In this document: one piece after another, positions 38,581 through 51,344 of the stretch | Layout of the letters: each line of letters begins with the position of its first letter | Position numbering within the stretch: position 1 is the first letter of the stretch | Assembly (NCBI GenBank): GCA_964006375.1 | Contig: OZ023262.1 | Location: 194,360,407 to 194,424,406, forward strand | DNA length: 64,000 bases | Source of the DNA: Tillus elongatus | Taxonomy: Eukaryota; Arthropoda; Insecta; Coleoptera; Cleridae | Reading direction: 5' to 3' | The notes under the pieces: generated by a model | Told to the model about the DNA's origin: nothing | What the model saw: only the letters and a program-made list of their open reading frames with translations | Database searches by the model: none | Made by a program: the position numbers and the translations under genes

Positions 38581-39234
38581 CCGTTGAATATTCATTTGCT
38601 CCGATTTATTGGAAAATGAATATTAACACATACCTATCGAGTCACGCTAAAGGAGGTGGCATAGGCTTTCTGAACACGAACGGGGTTGCTTGAAGGCATC
38701 CTTATACCTATACTTAGATGTAAAAAATGTGATAAATGCCGGATTGTCCCTACACTCTAGCACCCTCGTCACCTCGCGGAATTACAATACTAATTCAAAA
38801 TATGCAAGGTTTTTTACGTGTCCCCCTTCATAATGGCCAACAACGCATTCCTTCGGACTGCAAGTAAAAATAAAAGTAATATATAGAAATATACGAAACT
38901 CACCCTCTGTCTCGCTGCCGGACATCGTTATCAGGGGGAAATCTGGGGGCGGCGTGAATGGCAGAAAAGTCTACGTGGGTATTGTGGTGATTCTCCCTAT
39001 GATGGCAGGGGTCGCTACGGTTTTGTGGCAATTATTGTATAGTGGTAGTGCTCAGCCTTCCCGGGTCAAAGGATTATGCGGGCGTCTACTGGGAGAGGCC
39101 AAGCTTCTAACAAGGATGGTGCACTAAGAATCGGCAGGAAAAATAAGGGGACGGTTCTCAATGCGCGCTGATGTCGTGGTAGTGCACGGCTCCTAGGGAT
39201 TTGATAGGTAACTAAGTGAGGTCTGCTGATATCA

Positions 39235-40110
39235 GAACTGGTGTTTTTCACCCGGCAGTAAAACAAAGTAAATAAGAGAGCGGGTTGAGTAATAAATGCT
39301 TACTTGTAAAATCGTGGATTCCACGGCGCCACGGACCTGGTGTGGTCAAACGTAGGAAGTGTGGAAACAACCACTCTTTCACAAGGGCAATGTAGGAGCG
39401 ACAAATGTTAGGACCTGGTGTTTTTCACCTGGCAGTAAAACAAAGTAAATAAGAGAGCGGGTTGAGTAATAAATGCTTACTTGTAAAATCGTGGATTCCA
39501 CGGCGCCACGGACCTGGTGTGGTCAAACGTAGGAAGTGTGGAAACAAACACTCTTTCACAAGGGCAATTTGGGGACGACAAAGGTTAAGACCTGGTGTTT
39601 GTCACCTGGCAGTAAAATAAAGTAAATAAGAGAGCGGGTGGAGTAATAGATGCTTACTTGTAAAATCGTGGAATCCACGGCGCCACGGACCTGGTGTGGT
39701 CAAACGTAGGAAGTGTGGAAACAAACACTCTTTCACAAGGGCAATTTGGGGACGACAAATGTTAAGACCTGGTGTTTGTCCTCTGGCAGTAAAATAAAGT
39801 AAATAAGAGAGCGGGTTGAGTAATAAATGCTTACTTGTAAAATCGTGGATTCCACGGCGCCACGGACCTGGTGTGGTCAAACGTAGGAAGTGTGGAAACA
39901 AACACTCTTTCACAAGGGCAATTTGGGGACGACAAATGTTAAGACCTGGTGTTTGTCACCTGGCAGTAAAATAAAGTAAATAAGAGAGCGGGTTGAGTAA
40001 TAAATGCTTACTTGTAAAATCGTGGATTCCACGGCGCCACGGACCTGGGGTGGTCAAACGTAGGAAGTGTGGAAACAAACACTCTTTCACAAGGGCAATC
40101 TAATGACGAC
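39235..40110. repeat. 177-bp tandem repeat, five units
   Basis: The CGGCGCCACGG landmark lies at 39324, 39501, 39678, 39855 and 40032, exactly 177 bp apart. Units are more than 95 percent alike. Each holds an imperfect palindrome around CGTGGATTCCACG. A 103-codon minus-strand frame across the array is only a translation of two units. The same array is at 46611-47486. Confidence 0.93.
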
Positions 40111-42031
40111 TAGTAAGAGAACGGGGTCGCAATGAGCGCGAATTTGAGGCAGATGTAGCGAAGTAGATAGGGAGAATCTGTCTGTCTTGATATCCGAAAC
40201 ACCCTTGCTTTTATATGATGTCCCTATCCCTTCTCAATGCTAGAGACGCGAACGCTGGTTAATTGAGGCGAAAGTCCCGCGTCTCAGACGTTGCATATCG
40301 CAACGCTGAAAACGACATTAGGTTCATATTGCCGTGTATCCTATATGACTTCGCCTATACCATGTCTCCTTATTAATCCTACATTCGCATAAAGTTAGCC
40401 TGACAACAATTGCATCATATTTAACGAAATATTCTAACAACTTACAAATTTACACAGAAGATCATTTCATGTCCTACTTACATTAACTAAAATTACAATA
40501 TTTTAACATAATCAGAATCAGGGAACTAGAATATCAGGAATAAGTGTATTTTACCTATTAAAAATATATGTACAAATATAGTTGCTAGTATTCATTTCAT
40601 GGGGCATTTCCACCTGTTCTACCATTTAATAAGTTTTGTTTTCATCAACAATATGAGGTGAAAAATAATTAGATTTATATTATTTTCTTTACACGATCCG
40701 GTTACTATAGAAAAACAATACATATTTTTATAAATTATTTAGTACAGCCACGTTACCCGAAATATTACACATTTCCCTAGCACTACGCATTCTCTTCATC
40801 CTTGCTTATTATTATTTATTATTATTATTTTTACACGACACGTGCACAACTTTCATTTACTGGCACGAATAAACTTACTCCAACGATAGTAAATCTAGCT
40901 TATCAGCGAGGCGACGCTTACGTTTTACTTACTTGTACGAAAAACAGATTACATTACCCTTTCATTCAATGACTGAAGCCTAACTTTAATTACTTGTATG
41001 AATAAACTCAAAGCAATAGTCAAGTATAACACGGTGTCGTGATGAATCTGACTCTCCAAATTATATTTATTAGTGCTCATCACAGGTTCCAAGCTACAAA
41101 AATTTGCAGCAAAGTGCTTCATCGCATTGAAAATTATGGCAAACCGTTTCTAATTGCTGTAGGCATACTTAATACAAAGAGTACAGCCCACCTATTTATT
41201 TTTATTTTACAACAGATATTTGAATGTGCTTTCTCTTATATAAAGGTTTACCTAAGCGACTCATGAACCCTGCTTTACTTTAGCGGTAAATTAATACCAA
41301 ATATGACCTTAGACAATAAAACTTGTTCTTTAAATCAGCCGTCCCCTGTCTAACCTTTGCAATTTACCGGGTTTACATTAGCCAATTGCAACATGCAGTA
41401 CATATATTACAAGTACGTTATGGTTCCCAAAGTTATTCATGTAATTATTACACAGTCTGTTTATCAAAACATTCTTTCTCTCGCATACCTCGCAGTCAAG
41501 ATAAACATATCACTTGTTTCATCACCCTCGCGACCATCGAGTTCAACCCTCTATCTTCCCCTTAACACGACAACGATAATCTCAAGCATCTAGCCGTAAG
41601 AACTGCATCTCATCTTAGCTGAGTGGCCATTAAGATATTAATTTACTTATTTAAGCTTTTAAAGCGCGACATTAGTGCATGTTCTTAGGTGATAGTATAT
41701 TTTTTATCGCTCGATAGACAAAAACCAGACTTTGCAGAACACACCACGCTTCTAACATTTTGTCAGGATAGGTTACCTTATCTGACGTTAAATATTGGTA
41801 ACAGAAGGCACACATACATTGCTATTTCATTAATTTTATGGCAGGTCTGCGAAGTCAACCCCCTGGTCTATGTGAACAATACGGTGAAAATGCCACATAA
41901 TGTATTTTTACAATTTAACAGTATATTGTTTTCTTAGAGTTCTAGCATCGACACATCTAGACGGGGAATTAATTGTATTGATAATAAAAATTATAATGTA
42001 CAGCATGTCCAAGAGCAGGGACATCTCACAG

Positions 42032-42038
42032 CCTCCTT
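42032..42038 (-). promoter_or_regulatory. possible polypurine tract
   Basis: AAGGAGG on the minus strand, 3 nt before the inner end of repeat copy 1. Short, and weak on its own. Confidence 0.25.
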
Positions 42039-42451
42039 AAATTTTTTTAACTTGAGAGCATCCTATCGAGAGTTGAAAAATTTGAAATACCAATATAAAC
42101 AGAAACCGGGGTTGTTGCAACAGATTCGCTACACCGAAAGTTTAAATGAATTGGGGCTCGACTTTTCGCGTAGCTAGGTGAATATTTACCTGGATAATTA
42201 GGGGAAAGAGATCAACAAGCTCACTCTACTACAATCAGTTAAAGCCTCTTTAACCAGAAAAAGTTTGGTGCTAATGCAATGTGACGTGTAATCACACAGT
42301 CCTCGAAAATTTTTTGTCAGGACCTCGACGTCATGAACAGAAAATTTTATATGAGCCATAGATGCACAATGAATACTACTCAGGAGAAAGGTGCCTCCTT
42401 CGACTATGGCACCCCCCATCAATGATTAATAACTTAAATACGTCTAGATTA

Positions 42452-42690
42452 GGCTGCCTCGGTGGTTCAGTGTAAAGAATGCGTATCTTCGAACATTCCT
42501 TGGTGCCTCCCTGTATTTGATTCCCTGTAAAAGCAACAGTACGTTTTCAACACGCCGTACAAATAACCATTGACTACGAAGGTGGAAAAGCAGGTTCACC
42601 TCTTCCAAGGGCGAAACGATGTCGGTCCTGTGTACCATGCGATGTCTGGTGCGCTAAAATTCCCTGTCCTATAGAAATAAATGTGAAACT
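42452..42690 (+). mobile_element. diverged tRNA-derived SINE
   Basis: The head GCCTCGGTGGTTCAGTG and a degenerate box B (ATTTGATTCCC near 42515) match the SINEs at 6.6 and 50.5 kb. The body has TGTCGGTCCTGTGTACC. It is older than those copies and lies in the interior of the LTR-like element. Confidence 0.6.
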
Positions 42691-43931
42691 CGACAAACTC
42701 TCCATTTTGTGAGGTGCAACTGCTCACTCTAGTCAGTGATGAGTCGCAAAACATACCCGTGTTACAGAAATGTAGTACAACACAAAGACAAATGACCAAA
42801 TTACGGAGATAACAGGATAATGGCGGAGTATAGCTGGGTGGTAACACTAATCTCACAATGACATATTTAGCAAATATACACTACAATCTGTTCTGATTTT
42901 CCAGCTCTTCTTTCCCATATAGGGCAGTCAGAAAAACAATTGTAGGACCCTACTCAAGCTTATCGCTACGACTCTGGTCTAAACTTGCTCTGAAAATGTA
43001 GGAGAAGAAATATAGGTTGGTCATTCGTCACCTCGGACTCAAGTACGGAGATACCCGATACTACACATGTAAAAAAACTCGTCTATTTTCTTGGTTAGGA
43101 GGCTAGAGACCTTAAGAAGAACAATCCATATTTCTTTTGCCAACATGCGTATGCGAAACAACGAGTTTCAAACTGGACCTTCTTACACACAAAAATTATT
43201 CAGAGAACTGCTTAAGGAAGCTCATACGGTTTTCGCATTCAGGCTATCGGCTATTTGGAAAGTGTATAACAGAAAGCGGCGTAAAACAAACGAACACTCA
43301 AAACTGAAAAACTCTGGACACCTGTACACTATACGAGGTCATTCGCTAATGTTACATTTCAAAAGTATTTTCCTTTCCTTAAGTTAAATAAAATCATTGT
43401 GACATTTGCAAACAATAGTATGTTTTCCGAAACAACAACAATCAGTTATACAATCATTATGATACCTTTCTACAAGTGCCGATGACTGTTGTATTGCAGC
43501 AGACTGCTGCCGGAGTGACGTCATCGCGGCCGGACCCTGGCCAGCGATGTTCCCTTCCAGTCCCTCGATGTCAGGCCGCGGAGCAATGAAGCCGTGATGA
43601 CGCTATCCCCTGGTCTGCAGGGCTGTCCTTCGTGTGCAGGGACCCATCGTCGTTCGCAGGATGACCTGGTGCTGTGTCGGGCGACATGCAGTTTACATCG
43701 CCAGGGTGATTGATTAATGATAACTAAAACAAAACAGAATACACGGCAGAACCTATACAATAATTATGCACGAGTTGATTCCCTTATCCATCCTTCGAAC
43801 CCCATGTGCAGCAAACCTGTCACGGGCAACAGTGAGAGTCGCCCAGGCGACTTTGTAGTAACCCAGTAATATGTGCAATAGAAATAACAACCCTTTTCAT
43901 ACCGCGTGTAATTAAAAGTAATTAATTTAGT

Positions 43932-43949
43932 ACATCCTGGTCGCGGCCA
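43932..43949 (-). promoter_or_regulatory. possible primer-binding site
   Basis: TGGCCGCGACCAGGATGT on the minus strand begins 6 nt inside repeat copy 2. It starts TGG, as tRNA-primed sites do, and resembles in style the tRNA-Arg-type sites of some insect retroelements. I could not match it to a specific tRNA 3' end. Confidence 0.3.
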
Positions 43950-43955
43950 CAACAG

Positions 43956-46900
43956 TAAGATTAACCCCCCCCTCTATTAATTTTTCTTAATATTTCTAAT
44001 TGAATTTCGACATTTTATTATTGTTTTATTTATTTACTTACACATAAGATATTTACTGTTAAATTCAACTCAACAAGTACCACCATTTGTAGCACAAGCA
44101 ATACATGATCTTACCTTTTATTATTTTCTTTGCAATTAAATAATTACCTGATAGAAATGTTCCGTGATCACCCCGTGTTAGGACCCCAAGTTGTGAGAAG
44201 TACCATGCCCTAAATATTTTTTTCTATTGCACATTTTTTCTGCTGCACTAGGGATGAAGGATCAGAAAGAAAAAGCAACTCTCGACTTAACATGATTTAT
44301 TTAGTACCTTCAAAGTTGGCATGACATTACAAAAGTGTATCCCTAGCTAACCATCGTGACGTCGCGAGGCAATCCGAAAATATCCTACAATGATAAAAAA
44401 CGCGTTACCTAAAGCATCCGTAATGAGCGCTGATTCCCTGTTTAGTAATAAGACGAGCCGTTACTGACTTGCAACGAAAATGCATCTCCTGAGCTTGAGT
44501 GACCCTATAGCATGGGGTTTCCATTGTTTAGATATACTGGGATTTATAATTTTAGCTTTCAGAGTTAACCTTTAGTTTTCGAGTTTTAGTTTCATTTACA
44601 TTTTTGTACTGTCGTAGAAGGATAACCACAAGCACAGAGCACTCAGAAAGGATAATGCAGCGCAATCGCAATTCGTCAGTCGCCCATCTTCTCGCGCTAT
44701 CTTTCAATCAACCAGATCACTTATATGAAATTTACCTTTTCATCTGTCCTGACACCTGTAGTTTCGCGAATGTCCTTCAGGGACGTTTTGCCGCTATGCG
44801 CGGTCTTGGCGGGATGCCATCGCAAATTTATAGGTTTCATTCATATTAGTGTCCACTTATTTACAGACTTATCTCCATGTCCAGCCCTTTTTAGTTATAT
44901 TTATCTTTAGTGCATGCTAAGTTGCCAGTTGTACTTCACTCCTGCATCTATGTACGTTTCGCGTTTATCCTTCTTGGATGGGTTGCCAAATGCTGGTCTT
45001 TCGGGTTGCACAAATCGTGCAATTCATGAAGCACAAATTTCACTTAGGCATGTTTAAAATCTCGTTTATTTATTAAGCAACGGCTGGAAGACATAGTGAG
45101 AAGTCACAACAACAACAAAGTATTTTAAGCTTAATTTAATCGAGGGAACCAAGCGTACGTTACGGAATTTCTTTTCTATTTTAGCGATGTATATTACTTT
45201 TCCCTTGTTGCTAGCAAATAACCCTTTATTATGCCTATTCGATACCTGAACAGGGTTGCCTGTGCGACGTCGGGACAGTGACATATCTAGTTCCCTAACC
45301 CATTTTACACAATCAGTCTGACCTATAAAAATACATACTAGGCACATAGATAATTCGCTAAGCTCAGGTATATGAAGTACACATGCTTGGTTCATGTGAC
45401 GTCAGTGCTGTGACGTACGGGTTTGCTTTGCATCAAACTAACCCGTTGAAAACTAATTAACTCTAATTTAGGACAATATTGCCCAAAAAATACATGAGTA
45501 ATTTGACCATGGGTGAGAGACATGGAAATACCTATCCTAAACACACCTTAATTCACTTGAACATCGCGTGACGTCAGTACGGTAACGTATTTGTTTTTCT
45601 GCTTACAAACCTAAAGCATCGAAAACCAAGTAAGTAACCCTGAGCTACAATAACATTTACCTAATAATACATAGACGACTTTACTAAAGCGAGAGACATG
45701 AAAGTACCTATTCTAAACACACGCTAATTCACTTGGATATCGTGTGACGTCAGTACGGTGACGTATTTGTTTTCCTGCTTATAAAGCTAAAGCATTGAAA
45801 ACTAATTATGTAACCCTGAGCTATAACAACATTAACCTGATAATACAGAGACAATTTTACTAAAGCGAGAGACAGGGATGATCTGTTTCTTGCTTAAACA
45901 ATGACTCAGGTGCCGTCACTACGGTGACGTTTTTTTTTATTACTCGTGAGACTAAACCGTTGAATATTCATTTGCTCCGATTTATTGGAAAATGAATATT
46001 AACACATACCTATCGAGTCACGCTAAAGGAGGTGGCATAGGCTTTCTGAACACGAACGGGGTTGCTTGAAGGCATCCTTATACCTATACTTAGATGTAAA
46101 AAATGTGATAAATGCCGGATTGTCCCTACACTCTAGCACCCTCGTCACCTCGCGGAATTACAATACTAATTCAAAATATGCAAGGTTTTTTACGTGTCCC
46201 CCTTCATAATGGCCAACAACGCATTCCTTCGGACTGCAAGTAAAAATAAAAGTAATATATAGAAATATACGAAACTCACCCTCTGTCTCGCTGCCGGACA
46301 TCGTTATCAGGGGGAAATCTGGGGGCGGCGTGAATGGCAGAAAAGTCTACGTGGGTATTGTGGTGATTCTCCCTATGATGGCAGGGGTCGCTACGGTTTT
46401 GTGGCAATTATTGTATAGTGGTAGTGCTCAGCCTTCCCGGGTCAAAGGATTATGCGGGCGTCTACTGGGAGAGGCCAAGCTTCTAACAAGGATGGTGCAC
46501 TAAGAATCGGCAGGAAAAATAAGGGGACGGTTCTCAATGCGCGCTGATGTCGTGGTAGTGCACGGCTCCTAGGGATTTGATAGGTAACTAAGTGAGGTCT
46601 GCTGATATCAGAACTGGTGTTTTTCACCCGGCAGTAAAACAAAGTAAATAAGAGAGCGGGTTGAGTAATAAATGCTTACTTGTAAAATCGTGGATTCCAC
46701 GGCGCCACGGACCTGGTGTGGTCAAACGTAGGAAGTGTGGAAACAACCACTCTTTCACAAGGGCAATGTAGGAGCGACAAATGTTAGGACCTGGTGTTTT
46801 TCACCTGGCAGTAAAACAAAGTAAATAAGAGAGCGGGTTGAGTAATAAATGCTTACTTGTAAAATCGTGGATTCCACGGCGCCACGGACCTGGTGTGGTC

Positions 46901-49402
46901 AAACGTAGGAAGTGTGGAAACAAACACTCTTTCACAAGGGCAATTTGGGGACGACAAAGGTTAAGACCTGGTGTTTGTCACCTGGCAGTAAAATAAAGTA
47001 AATAAGAGAGCGGGTGGAGTAATAGATGCTTACTTGTAAAATCGTGGAATCCACGGCGCCACGGACCTGGTGTGGTCAAACGTAGGAAGTGTGGAAACAA
47101 ACACTCTTTCACAAGGGCAATTTGGGGACGACAAATGTTAAGACCTGGTGTTTGTCCTCTGGCAGTAAAATAAAGTAAATAAGAGAGCGGGTTGAGTAAT
47201 AAATGCTTACTTGTAAAATCGTGGATTCCACGGCGCCACGGACCTGGTGTGGTCAAACGTAGGAAGTGTGGAAACAAACACTCTTTCACAAGGGCAATTT
47301 GGGGACGACAAATGTTAAGACCTGGTGTTTGTCACCTGGCAGTAAAATAAAGTAAATAAGAGAGCGGGTTGAGTAATAAATGCTTACTTGTAAAATCGTG
47401 GATTCCACGGCGCCACGGACCTGGTGTGGTCAAACGTAGGAAGTGTGGAAACAAACACTCTTTCACAAGGGCAATCTAATGACGACTAGTAAGAGAACGG
47501 GGTCGCAATGAGCGCGAATTTGAGGCAGATGTAGCGAAGTAGATAGGGAGAATCTGTCTGTCTTGATATCCGAAACACCCTTGCTTTTATATGATGTCCC
47601 TATCCCTTCTCAATGCTAGAGACGCGAACGCTGGTTAATTGAGGCGAAAGTCCCGCGTCTCAGACGTTGCATATCGCAACGCTGAAAACGACATTAGGTT
47701 CATATTGCCGTGTATCCTATATGACTTCGCCTATACCATGTCTCCTTATTAATCCTACATTCGCATAAAGTTAGCCTGACAACAATTGCATCATATTTAA
47801 CGAAATATTCTAACAACTTACAAATTTACACAGAAGATCATTTCATGTCCTACTTACATTAACTAAAATTACAATATTTTAACATAATCAGAATCAGGGA
47901 ACTAGAATATCAGGAATAAGTGTATTTTACCTATTAAAAATATATGTACAAATATAGTTGCTAGTATTCATTTCATGGGGCATTTCCACCTGTTCTACCA
48001 TTTAATAAGTTTTGTTTTCATCAACAATATGAGGTGAAAAATAATTAGATTTATATTATTTTCTTTACACGATCCGGTTACTATAGAAAAACAATACATA
48101 TTTTTATAAATTATTTAGTACAGCCACGTTACCCGAAATATTACACATTTCCCTAGCACTACGCATTCTCTTCATCCTTGCTTATTATTATTTATTATTA
48201 TTATTTTTACACGACACGTGCACAACTTTCATTTACTGGCACGAATAAACTTACTCCAACGATAGTAAATCTAGCTTATCAGCGAGGCGACGCTTACGTT
48301 TTACTTACTTGTACGAAAAACAGATTACATTACCCTTTCATTCAATGACTGAAGCCTAACTTTAATTACTTGTATGAATAAACTCAAAGCAATAGTCAAG
48401 TATAACACGGTGTCGTGATGAATCTGACTCTCCAAATTATATTTATTAGTGCTCATCACAGGTTCCAAGCTACAAAAATTTGCAGCAAAGTGCTTCATCG
48501 CATTGAAAATTATGGCAAACCGTTTCTAATTGCTGTAGGCATACTTAATACAAAGAGTACAGCCCACCTATTTATTTTTATTTTACAACAGATATTTGAA
48601 TGTGCTTTCTCTTATATAAAGGTTTACCTAAGCGACTCATGAACCCTGCTTTACTTTAGCGGTAAATTAATACCAAATATGACCTTAGACAATAAAACTT
48701 GTTCTTTAAATCAGCCGTCCCCTGTCTAACCTTTGCAATTTACCGGGTTTACATTAGCCAATTGCAACATGCAGTACATATATTACAAGTACGTTATGGT
48801 TCCCAAAGTTATTCATGTAATTATTACACAGTCTGTTTATCAAAACATTCTTTCTCTCGCATACCTCGCAGTCAAGATAAACATATCACTTGTTTCATCA
48901 CCCTCGCGACCATCGAGTTCAACCCTCTATCTTCCCCTTAACACGACAACGATAATCTCAAGCATCTAGCCGTAAGAACTGCATCTCATCTTAGCTGAGT
49001 GGCCATTAAGATATTAATTTACTTATTTAAGCTTTTAAAGCGCGACATTAGTGCATGTTCTTAGGTGATAGTATATTTTTTATCGCTCGATAGACAAAAA
49101 CCAGACTTTGCAGAACACACCACGCTTCTAACATTTTGTCAGGATAGGTTACCTTATCTGACGTTAAATATTGGTAACAGAAGGCACACATACATTGCTA
49201 TTTCATTAATTTTATGGCAGGTCTGCGAAGTCAACCCCCTGGTCTATGTGAACAATACGGTGAAAATGCCACATAATGTATTTTTACAATTTAACAGTAT
49301 ATTGTTTTCTTAGAGTTCTAGCATCGACACATCTAGACGGGGAATTAATTGTATTGATAATAAAAATTATAATGTACAGCATGTCCAAGAGCAGGGACAT
49401 CT

Positions 49403-49404
<2 letters not shown>
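43956..49404 (-). repeat. 5.45 kb direct repeat, copy 2 (LTR-like)
   Basis: Partner of 36577-42028. Its inner end reads TAAGAT instead of TGAGAT, a difference at the presumed LTR terminus. Its arrays are at 45376-45956 and 46611-47486. Confidence 0.93.
46611..47486. repeat. 177-bp tandem repeat, five units, second copy
   Basis: Identical unit number and order to 39235-40110. One base differs in the last unit. Confidence 0.93.

Positions 49405-49471
<67 letters not shown>
49405..49471. repeat. (AT)n microsatellite
   Basis: AT run directly after the ATCTCA end of the LTR-like element. Confidence 0.97.
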
Positions 49472-49474
<3 letters not shown>

Positions 49475-49592
49475 AAATTGGCCCCGGATATGGGTTCTAG
49501 GGGTCCTAGTTTGCGCTCATTTGAAGAAATTTTTTCAGAATTCAAAAGTCGGGATCTCTTCATCAGTAATTTTTTTTAAAGAAAATTCAGTA
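49472..49592 (-). repeat. composite repeat, hairpin-side fragment
   Basis: Reverse orientation: GGATATGGGTTCTAGGGG, GTCGGGATCTC and a hairpin-like end at about 49565-49590. Its AT tract is where the LTR-like element ends. Confidence 0.7.
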
Positions 49593-49744
49593 AAAATCTT
49601 TAAGTGCCTAGTCACGTAATCTGATCAGTTATTAGATATAGTGGACTTGTGCGTTGGTCGAAATTCGATATATTATATCTCTGCTTAGAACTGGCACAAC
49701 CCGGGGGAATCCGACTTAATAATTAAAACAATGCATTCTTTAAT

Positions 49745-50092
<348 letters not shown>

Positions 50093-50418
50093 TATAAGCA
50101 GATTTGTAGAGTTTTAAATTTCCAGTGAAAAACGCCGCGACGGTACGCATATGTAGCTCCGGTCGTTTAGACGTTAGAAGTTATTAAAAGTTCAATATTG
50201 CCGGGCGGTTCGACATTTTACTCCATAATCTATAATACCGTAACAGCAAATTTAGAGGGTAGTAATTATTGTAGTAGTAGTTCAAACTTTTTATACTTCC
50301 ATAACGTTATTCAATTTTGATAAATGATGAAAAAATGTTAATTGTATTTTTAAGTAACAAAAAGTCTCGCAAATGTCATCAAAGTAATTATTGAGGTAGG
50401 AAATTTGTGAAATAAAAC

Positions 50419-51150
50419 TGTGTGTGTGTGTTTTGTTTCTTTAACGTCGGCCTATTTCCGCGACAATGGCCAATCACCGACGCCAGGGAGCAGTTTCACC
50501 TCACCAACCTGGAAATATTGCCGAACCCCTGCCCTTCTGTAAGGAGGGTAGGGATCTTTAACCTGCCCAACATAGTATGGACACGGGACCGACAGCTTTA
50601 CGCCCCCTCCGAAGGGTGGAACGTGCAGACATTAAACTTGCTCAAATACAATGCCAGAACCTCGGTTGATGTTAATGTTACAGTTTGTACTGAAAAAGTG
50701 AAAGGAGAACCTTGGGATCGAACCCAGTACCCTTCGGTTCAGAGGCACACGTTCTTACCTCTGAACCACCGAGGCCCTTAGAAATATGTGTGTGTGTGTG
50801 TTTTGTTTCTTTAACATCGGCCTATTTCCGCAACTATGGCCAATCACCGACGCCAGGGAGCAGTTTCACCTCACTATCCTGGAAATTTTGCCGAATCCCT
50901 GCTTTTCTGTAAGGAGAGTAGGGATCTTTAACGTGCCCAACATCGCATGTACACGGGACCGACGGCTTTACGCCCCCTCCGAAGGGCGGAACGTGCAGAC
51001 ATTCAACTTGCTCAAATACAATGCCAGAACCTCGGTTGATGTTAATTTTACAGTTTGTACTGAAAAAGTGAAAGGAGTACCCTTGGATCGAACCCAGTAC
51101 CCTTCAGTTCGGAGGCACACGTTCTTACCCCTGAACCACCGAGGTTCTAT
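50419..51150 (-). mobile_element. two tandem tRNA-derived SINEs
   Basis: Two head-to-tail minus-strand copies with a period of about 366 bp (50419-50784 and 50785-51150). On the minus strand each starts with a GGTGGTTCAGAGGTAAG-type box A region and GGTTCGATCC (box B). Each passes through CCGTCGGTCCCGTG and ends in a (CA)n tail. The long plus-strand frames across them are antisense translations, not genes. Tandem arrangement is unusual for SINEs and suggests a duplication after insertion, or insertion of one copy into the tail of the other. Confidence 0.8.
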
Positions 51151-51344
51151 CCTTAGAAATAAAACTGTTAAATACTATTTGAATATATTTAAATTGTAAA
51201 CATTATACACAAGGCAACTGAAATTGCTTCCTCAATTGATTCACCAAACCTATAAAAAATAATGAAGACTCAACAGTTCACTAAATAAAGTAGGTACAGG
51301 TCTCGATGTTGACAAGCATTAGATTGTAAACAGAACAATAAAAG

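Larger units (their letters stand above)
36577..42028 (-). repeat. 5.45 kb direct repeat, copy 1 (LTR-like)
   Basis: From 36618 on, every position corresponds to position +7376 in copy 2, without net length change to the end. The few differences I see are single bases (for example near 36942 and in the last 177-bp unit near 40049). Only the first 40 bp, around a poly-C run, differ by small indels. It contains two tandem arrays and no credible gene. Confidence 0.93.
42029..43955 (-). other. unique interior of the LTR-like element
   Basis: It carries no gag, protease or reverse transcriptase motif; the longest frame is 98 codons (43091-43387) without a recognisable family. It contains a diverged SINE (42452-42690) and a GC-richer part (43500-43700). 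The interior is shorter than either flanking repeat. Confidence 0.6.
36577..49404 (-). mobile_element. candidate giant-LTR, noncoding retroelement
   Basis: The 12.8 kb unit consists of direct repeats of 5452 and 5449 bp flanking 1927 bp. The outer ends are TGAGAT (36577) and ATCTCA (49404), that is TG...CA with short inverted repeats as in LTRs, and each outer end abuts (AT)n. On the minus strand a TGGCCGCGACCAGG segment follows the first repeat after 6 nt (possible primer-binding site). An AAGGAGG tract precedes the last repeat (possible polypurine tract). Nothing in it encodes gag or pol; the longest frame is about 110 codons. It could be a non-autonomous element of the LARD type, but with LTRs longer than its interior. 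A segmental duplication or assembly error is the alternative. Orientation is inferred from the two priming signals only. Confidence 0.5.

Noticed and set aside
39602..39913. Repetitive 103-residue protein (also at 46978-47289)
   Set aside because: It is a translation of two 177-bp tandem units; the frame is open by chance and not in all units.
38000..40110. CRISPR-like array
   Set aside because: The arrays are contiguous tandem repeats of about 170-177 bp without repeat-spacer alternation, in a eukaryotic context.
50422..51199. Plus-strand frames of 119 and 137 codons
   Set aside because: They are antisense readings of two SINE copies.
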